Source of the DNA: Eucalyptus grandis | Taxonomy: Eukaryota > Streptophyta > Magnoliopsida > Myrtales > Myrtaceae | Direction of reading: 5' to 3' | Assembly (NCBI RefSeq): GCF_016545825.1 | Contig: NC_052615.1 | Span: 32,361,088 to 32,425,087 of the forward strand | Length of the DNA: 64,000 nt | Shown here: piece after piece, positions 58,216 through 64,000 of the stretch | Numbering within the stretch: position 1 is the first letter of the stretch | How the letters are laid out: each line of letters begins with the position of its first letter | Program-made: the position numbers and the translations under genes | The notes under the pieces: generated by a model | What the model was told of the DNA's origin: nothing | Seen by the model: the letters and a program-made list of their open reading frames with translations, nothing else | The model's database searches: none

Positions 58216-58399
58216 ATGATCAGGGTGTGTCTCTGAGTAACACAGGCATTGGTCATGGAAGATTGAAGGCAGCATGTTATGCTGACGCATCTTTCGCTGT
58301 AGTTTCTTGTATTTCTATGTTTTTTCATTCTCTGGCGAAGTCCTCCAATTCCGAGCTTGTGATAAAGCATTACGTGAATACTAGAAAATCTTAAGTGCA

Positions 58400-59280
58400 T
58401 AACCATATTAAAAAGAGAACAGATATGTTAGAACAACAATAGCTTGGTTTTACAAAATCCTTAGCTTTATTGTACATCTCTTATATAATCGATGTTTGTT
58501 TTGCTTTCCTAACGACAACTTTATATAAGAGTTGCCACCACAAAGATAGTGTTCAGACCAGAGAAAGGACATAGAACATTCTGCATATGATTTGTTTACC
58601 TTGCTCTTCCCAAGTAAATCCATTCATCAATCATCGAGGAGATGGAAACTGAGACTTTCCATTAAAAATTTGCTATAGATTTCTTCTAAAGAAACAATAC
58701 CAAACAAAACACTCAAGCATTATAACAATGCTTCGTGGTGGCTGAAAAAATAGCATTTAGGAACTATATATATATATAGATAAATGGCTTGAGTTCCCAA
58801 CTTTGAAAGTGAAATTGTCTATGATCTTTCATTTCTCACCTCTCAAATAAATCCACTAACAATATCAGCTTAGTAGACAAGAATTTTCTCACAAAGTAAC
58901 CTTCATCTTCATGCTTTTTGTTAAACTTACAGAATCAATGGAACAGTTGAATCTTCCTTCCTCATATCTTCAATGAGTTGACTTGATCTATACATAGCTA
59001 AAAGCAGTACATTGAGGATACATCAAAGCACAATGGATGAATGATAAGGAAATCAAACCACTTCCTTTTAATGATCTAGAAAGCATCACGGGATGCATTT
59101 CATCCTCTGGAAAATGAAACAGTTGCTGGTGAATGTGTGTTCTTATTGTGTTCTTGTTGTGAGTGTCTATCTATTTCATCCTCTGTGTACGTGTGTGCGT
59201 GTGCGTGAGTAGTTGAAGTTGTCGATGCTCTATTTTAGCAATAGGCTGTGATAAAGGCTCTGTTTTAGCCAATGAAGTGG
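58400..59280. other. AT-rich spacer inside the PIF/Harbinger region, no gene seen
   Basis: Unique AT-rich sequence with a short TA run (58766-58780). No open frame longer than about 60 codons with a motif. Confidence 0.5.
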
Positions 59281-59281
59281 C

Positions 59282-60330
59282 ATGTTGCACTCTCTTTTTA
59301 ATTTTCTTGAACTCATATTATGCTCAACTAGTGAAGGTTACATAGCATCACAAAAAGAGGCATTCATCGCAAAGTGGACTGAGTCTTTAACCAATTTGTA
59401 CGTTAGTTTGTTGGTAGAAGTGATCAAAAAGGGAAATCACACATCTTCTACTTTCAATAAAGTAGGGTGGAATACCATACGACAGAATTCAATAAATGAG
59501 CAGAACTTCAATATACTCAAGTACAATTGAAGAACAAGGTGAACAAATTGAGAAAGCAGTATGCTAGTTTCAAGAAGCTTCTTTCACAATTTGGATTTGG
59601 CTGAGATAATGTGAACAAAAAAGTTGTTGTTGATGATCCAAGTATATGAGAATCGCACATCAAGGTATGCTTTAACCTTTGATCATTTTGAGATCACTAT
59701 AGATGTACATGCAAGATGTTTAATTGTGTTGCTGATATATATTATCATTGTGAAAATTGCAGGATAATATTGAGTGGGCAAAATTCAAGAATGATGGGTT
59801 TCCTTAATATCCCGACTTGTGTATTGTATTTGGAGATACATATGCTACTGGGGATTATGCAGCAAGAAATGCCGAAGATTTGGTGATGTCAGATAAACTT
59901 GGCATTGGTGGTGATGATGCAGACGATGGACCAGAGGATGTTGGTGAACACCATCTTGATGAGGGAGTTTTACGTCGACAAAACTCCTACTCCAGTTCAT
60001 GACAAACATGGGATAGATAAAACTCCAAATAGTAAGAGGAGAATGAGGAGTGAATCATTTGGCATTGCTAGCACTTGCAAAGCCTTACAAAAGATGATCA
60101 AGAGCAAGGCTAGTCAATCTGTGAGTGGTTCCATCAACTCACAAGTCACATCACCACCTACAGACCCATACTCCGTATCTATTGTGATTGATCTTCTACT
60201 TGCCATGCCTACGTTGGAGTCGAATCTTTACAACAAAGCAGTGGAACGAGCTTGCGTTAATGCCACATGGAGGGAGGCTTTTATCAAAACCCCAGGCGAC
60301 GGGAGATATGGGCTTCTCCAATATCTTTAG
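59282..60330 (+). pseudogene. Myb/SANT-like DNA-binding protein of the PIF/Harbinger element (ORF1)
   Basis: The first part reads KWTESLTNLYVSLLVEVIKK then FNKVGWNTIRQNS (59370-59490), the pattern of the plant Myb/SANT-like domain that partners PIF/Harbinger transposases. Stops follow. A probable intron before 59763 leads to DNIEWAKFKNDGFP and a region with DTYATGDYAARNAEDL (59835-59890). The last open piece (59899-60330) includes GIASTCKALQKMIKSKASQS and a hydrophobic tail with VIDLLLAMPTLE. In this family ORF1 aids transposase targeting. Broken by several stops and frame changes. Confidence 0.65.
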
Positions 60331-60596
60331 TGGATGTTAGGAATTGCATGAAGTTTTAGTAGACTATGTTTTTTATGTTGCTGGTTGTCATTTTGTTGTT
60401 GAAGATATTGATGTTGAGACTATGTTTTTATGTTGTTGGTTTGGATATGATGGATTGTGATGGATTGTGTTGAATTTTTATATTTAGTTTGCTTTCATTC
60501 TATTACTTATGTTATTGGTTTCTATTGTTTTTTATTTTTATTTTTACATATATCTATATTGATTTTCTTGTATTTGTATGATGACATAGGTACTAT

Positions 60597-61983
60597 GGAA
60601 GATGAATCAAATAGTGTGTCTAATGAAGAAGTAGCAGCAGTTGAATGGTATATGGATGAGTTTGATATTGACCTAACAATAGAATGGTTATCTCTGTTAC
60701 TTTTGACAAGTCTTTGCATACAAGAAAGCCTATTAGGGACAGTAAATTATCAAGAGCCGAATAGGTAAGGGAAATTGTTTACGGACATTCAGATAGGATA
60801 TATGAAGCATTCAGGTTAGAGAGACATGTTTTCTTAATCTATGTGATTTAATGAAGGCAAGAGGCTGGTTGAAAGATACTTGATATGTAAGGGTAGATGA
60901 ACAAGTTGGGATTTTCTTATCTATGGTTGGTCACAAAAACTCCAATAGAGATTTATGTGAGAGATTTCAACGTTCGGGATAAACAATCAGTAAGTTTTTT
61001 ACTCTAGTATTGAAAGCATTTCTCGAATTATCGAAAGAAATTATCAGGCCGCCTTCTTTTGATATTGTTCCAGAGGAGATTCTTCTTGATCCTAACCATG
61101 GACGTTACTTTAAGGTATGATTTTTATATCAATTTTACATTATTAAAATATATATATAGCCAATAATATTGTCTAACGCTACACTTTCATAAAATCACAG
61201 GACTGCATTGGTGCTATTGATGGCACCCACGTTAATGCATCCGTCTCTATATCGAAACAAATCCCATTTAGAGGCAGGAAATGGACTACCACTCAAAATG
61301 CGATGTGTGCTTGTTCGTTTGATATGAGATTTACTTTCATATATCCTGGGTGGAAAGGATCTACCAATGATTGTCGGGTTTTTCTCAGCAGCACTCGAGA
61401 CTCCTCGATTGCAATTTTCTCGACCACCACCAAGTATTTGCTTTGTTATATCAAGTGATTTTCTTTATAATTGTATAGCTATTGCATATCATAACAAATT
61501 TATGTATATATTATTGTAGGAAAATATTATGTAGTAGATTCTGGTTATGCAGCACTTCCAGGATTTTTAACTCCATTCAAAGGTGAACGGTATCATTTGA
61601 ATGATTATAGGGATAGAACGAGACGGCCCAGATCAACAAAAGAATTGTTCAACCATAAGCATTCTTCATTGAGAAATGTTATCGAGAGGTCATTTGGGGC
61701 ATTAAAAAACCGCTTCCCCATTTTGAGACACATGCCTCCATTTTCAATTCGAAAGCAAGCATATATTGTAATCGCTTGTTGTACTCTCCATAATTATATT
61801 CGCGACCAAGACAAGATAGACGGGAACTTTGCCTTATATGGAGATTCGGAGTTTCCATTTGGACCTACACAAGACGATGTTGTAGATGATACATTACGTG
61901 ATGAGACGGCTGAGATAAACATGATCATGAAAAATATTGCAAATATGATGGCAAGGGATCACAATATGCAAGAGATTCCATGA
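60597..61983 (+). pseudogene. PIF/Harbinger (HARBI1-like) DDE transposase, decayed
   Basis: N-terminal acidic start MEDESNSVSNEEVAAVEWYM (60597), then frame-broken helix region to about 61113, including FFTLVLKAFLELSKEIIRPP. A probable intron at 61114-61200 ends in CACAG. The catalytic domain has GAIDGTHV (first Asp, 61219-61221), GSTNDCRVF (second Asp, 61369-61371) and a break plus intron to 61520. Then YYVVDSGYAALPGFLTPFKG, and RNVIERSFGALKNRFPILR with the Glu at 61684-61686, continue open to MQEIP and a stop (61983). The catalytic DDE triad is present, but stops and frameshifts upstream make the copy inactive. Confidence 0.82.
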
Positions 61984-62531
61984 CTTTTTATTTCTGACTT
62001 TTGCGATGTGTTTGTAAACTATTATGAATACATTTCTATTAATAGTATTAAGGTCATCCAATTCTATCTCCATGAGCACAAATGCCATTGAATGTATCAT
62101 AAATGTGGACAAACAAAAGAAAAGCAAATTTAAGCTATTATATAGTTGACACTTCAAGACCTACAAATCGCCATCTGAACTTGCATCCAATTCAAGAAAG
62201 AAAAAAAAAAAGCAAAAGAGGAGAGGAAAAACATCTCCCCTCATCAAAATTAGCCAAAACCTTATAAGCATGTGTGAAACATGAAAATGAAATAGTTTGT
62301 AATTTGGAAGAAGATGGGTAAAAAGTAGCATCAAGATGGGATGCATCAACGGCTTTACTAAGTGTTTTAGGAGCATACTATGAACTAAATGCATAATGAC
62401 AACAAAGCCACGTCATGCATGCACCATTCCAATAGTTGGAAATTTCCGACCCCAACCCGACATCCATATCAAGATTACAAGACTAAAATTTCTGGAATAG
62501 AAAAAGAACAGAAACATGTTTGGTAACTGCA

Positions 62532-62999
62532 CAAAATTTCTATTCCAAATTTTATTTTTTAAAAAATTAAAAATAAGAAAAAGGAATAAATTAGATATTA
62601 CATAAAATTGATAAGATCAAAATATTATTAGATTAATAATACATTTGCTTAGGTGTAAGCATTCTAGTCGAATATGCTTGTAACATAGGTGGTATTGTAA
62701 TGGAACATGAGCTATTATTTTATATCTATGTGTGAGGATCTTTACTCATGTTTTATAGCGTATTGAATTTATGTAGCGCTTTGTTGGAATCAGTATTCAC
62801 AAACTAATGTTTTGAACTATAATTCTCAATAATATTTTTCTTTTTGCGAATTTTAATGTTTGGTATAGCAAATATTGCGAAAAAGTACACGTGATATTGT
62901 CAGCCAAATTAATTTATGTTCATTTCCTTGGGACTAAGTTTTTACTCTTTAAAAAAAAAAATTGTAATTCTAGTGCATGCGTGGCTTGGGGATTTTAGT
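62532..62999. other. AT-rich spacer between the inverted transposase copies
   Basis: No open frame of note. Includes A-runs at 62951-62960 and 62560-62580. It forms the loop of the inverted repeat 61800-62350 / 63040-63600. Confidence 0.5.
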
Positions 63000-63600
63000 C
63001 TCTTCTAATCTTGACATGGATGTCGATGCATCCCATCTTGATGCTACTTTTTACCTTGCTTCTTCCAAATTTCCTTGTTGTCGTTATAAGGTTTTGGCTA
63101 ATTTTGATAAAGGGAGGTGTTTTTCTTCTCCTCTTTTGCTTTTTTTCTTTCTTGACTAGCATACAAGCTTCGGACGGCGGTTTGTAGGTCTTGAAGTATC
63201 AACTATACAATAGCTTACCATTTGCTTCTATTCTATTTGTCCACATTTATGATACATTCAATGGCATTTATGCTCATGGAGATAGAATTAGATGACCTTA
63301 ATACTATTAATAGAAATGTATTCATAATAGTTTACAAATACATCGCAAAATTTTTCACCAAAAAACAAAAAACACGTCGCAAAAGTCGGAAATAAAAAAA
63401 TCATGGAATCTCTTGCATTTTATGATCCCTTGCCATCATATTTGCAATATTTTTCCTGATCATATTTATCTCAGCCGCCTCATCACGTGGTGCATCATCT
63501 ACAACCTCGTCTTCTGTAGATCCAAGTGGACAATCCGGATCTCCATAAAGGGCAAAGTTCCTGTCCATCTTGTCTTGGTCGCGAAAGGCGCAACATGCTT
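63000..63600 (-). pseudogene. Inverted, truncated second PIF/Harbinger transposase 3' end
   Basis: The minus strand from about 63592 reads RDQDKMDGNFALYGDP then EINMIRKNIANMMARD to MQEIP and a stop near 63405. It parallels 61800-61983, and the 3' flank also matches (62000-62350 versus 63390-63040 inverted). The retained frame is open. The upstream catalytic domain is absent. With 61800-62350 it forms a large inverted repeat with a roughly 650-bp spacer. Confidence 0.8.
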
Positions 63601-63770
63601 ATCTACATCCAAGAAATGAAGCTTTCTTTCATTTAACATGCATATCCCAAACCATTAGGTCCAGGTATCCACTCTACCTCCATTGATCATTTTCTGTAAA
63701 CAAATGGAAAAAAGAAGAATTGATCACGGTCAAAATGTTTAAATAATCAACTAAAGATCAATTAGGTTTA

Positions 63771-63957
63771 TGGTTGATGATAGCGAAACAGAGATATCGG
63801 TTCCTGAATACTTTTGGGAGAGATACAACATCGATATGCAATATGGATCAAAGTCCATGCTACTAGCTGGAAGTGATCCTACTATTTTCACGTATGTTGC
63901 CCATTTTGATGATATAGCAAGTGGATTTCCTTTGCCAAGTGGCTGGTTATGGATCTG
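63771..63957 (+). CDS. Short unidentified ORF near the right edge
   Basis: Open from ATG to TGA, with residues such as SVPEYFWERYNIDMQYGSKS and FPLPSGWLWI. The amino-acid mix is protein-like and better than the opposite-strand frame. I recognise no domain, and splice context cannot be judged at the window edge. It may be an exon fragment. Confidence 0.25.
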
Positions 63958-64000
63958 AAAAGAAAAAAAAAGATTCTTATACAATCCAAAACCTATTCAT

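Larger units (their letters stand above)
56516..62531 (+). mobile_element. Decayed PIF/Harbinger DNA transposon
   Basis: Two ORFs of the PIF/Harbinger type in the same direction: a Myb/SANT-like protein and a DDE transposase. Likely ends: left GCTGCGCATGGCAACATTTC at 56516 and right GAAACATGTTTGGTAACTGC (62512-62531). Their inverse similarity is imperfect, and no 3-bp target duplication could be fixed. The left end coincides with the break of the segmental duplication. The interior between 56840 and 59280 is filled with repeats. Confidence 0.55.

Noticed and set aside
58766..58780. TA-rich run as a possible promoter or origin
   Set aside because: A short simple-sequence run with no supporting motif nearby.
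1..64000. tRNA, rRNA or other structured RNA genes
   Set aside because: No convincing cloverleaf or rRNA core seen. The only tRNA-related matches are retrotransposon primer sites.

Overview
This window looks like a repeat-rich stretch of a flowering-plant nuclear genome, most likely a woody eudicot. The signs are spliced genes with GT/AG introns, an ATG8 gene, nested Ty1/copia LTR retrotransposons primed by initiator-Met tRNA, and hAT and PIF/Harbinger DNA transposons. A species cannot be named from the sequence. There is no bacterial-style operon structure.

Layout: (1) 1-1930, the 5' end of an ATG8 autophagy gene on the minus strand, which runs off the left edge. (2) 3138-14500, copy A of a direct segmental duplication. 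It carries a multi-pass membrane-protein gene (9504-11777, minus, three frameshifts). A 2.84-kb hAT-type element (3564-6403) that has captured a piece of a glutamyl-tRNA reductase (HEMA) gene, and a truncated copia element (6490-9482), have inserted downstream of that gene. (3) 14718-35612, a plus-strand multi-exon zinc-finger gene, now decayed and split by three LTR elements: 15158-19121, 19676-28610 and 30217-35211. (4) 35888-42961, another copia element of the same family as 15158-19121. (5) 42962-56515, copy B of the segmental duplication. Its membrane-protein gene (43771-54889) is split by an 8.8-kb Sirevirus-like element (45689-54511), and a 290-bp solo LTR lies at 43387-43676. (6) 56516-62531, a decayed PIF/Harbinger element with a Myb/SANT-like ORF and a DDE transposase. 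An inverted fragment of a related transposase follows at 63000-63600.

The paralogous copies act as empty-site references: three insertions are absent, with a single copy of the target site or the uninterrupted flank, in the other copy. Two Sirevirus-like elements in opposite orientation each carry an extra broken ORF after pol. The two copia elements of the other family share a conserved ORF upstream of gag. A recurrent difference, CAG/CTG in one copy against CG, CGG or CCG in its near-identical partner, recurs within LTR pairs and in copy B. It suggests that many frameshifts there could be base-calling artefacts at CHG-methylated sites, so coding integrity should be judged with care.

Most of the window is mobile DNA. 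The only apparently intact host coding sequence is the ATG8 5' end. Translations and alignments were done by eye, so boundaries backed by target-site duplications are firm and others are approximate.
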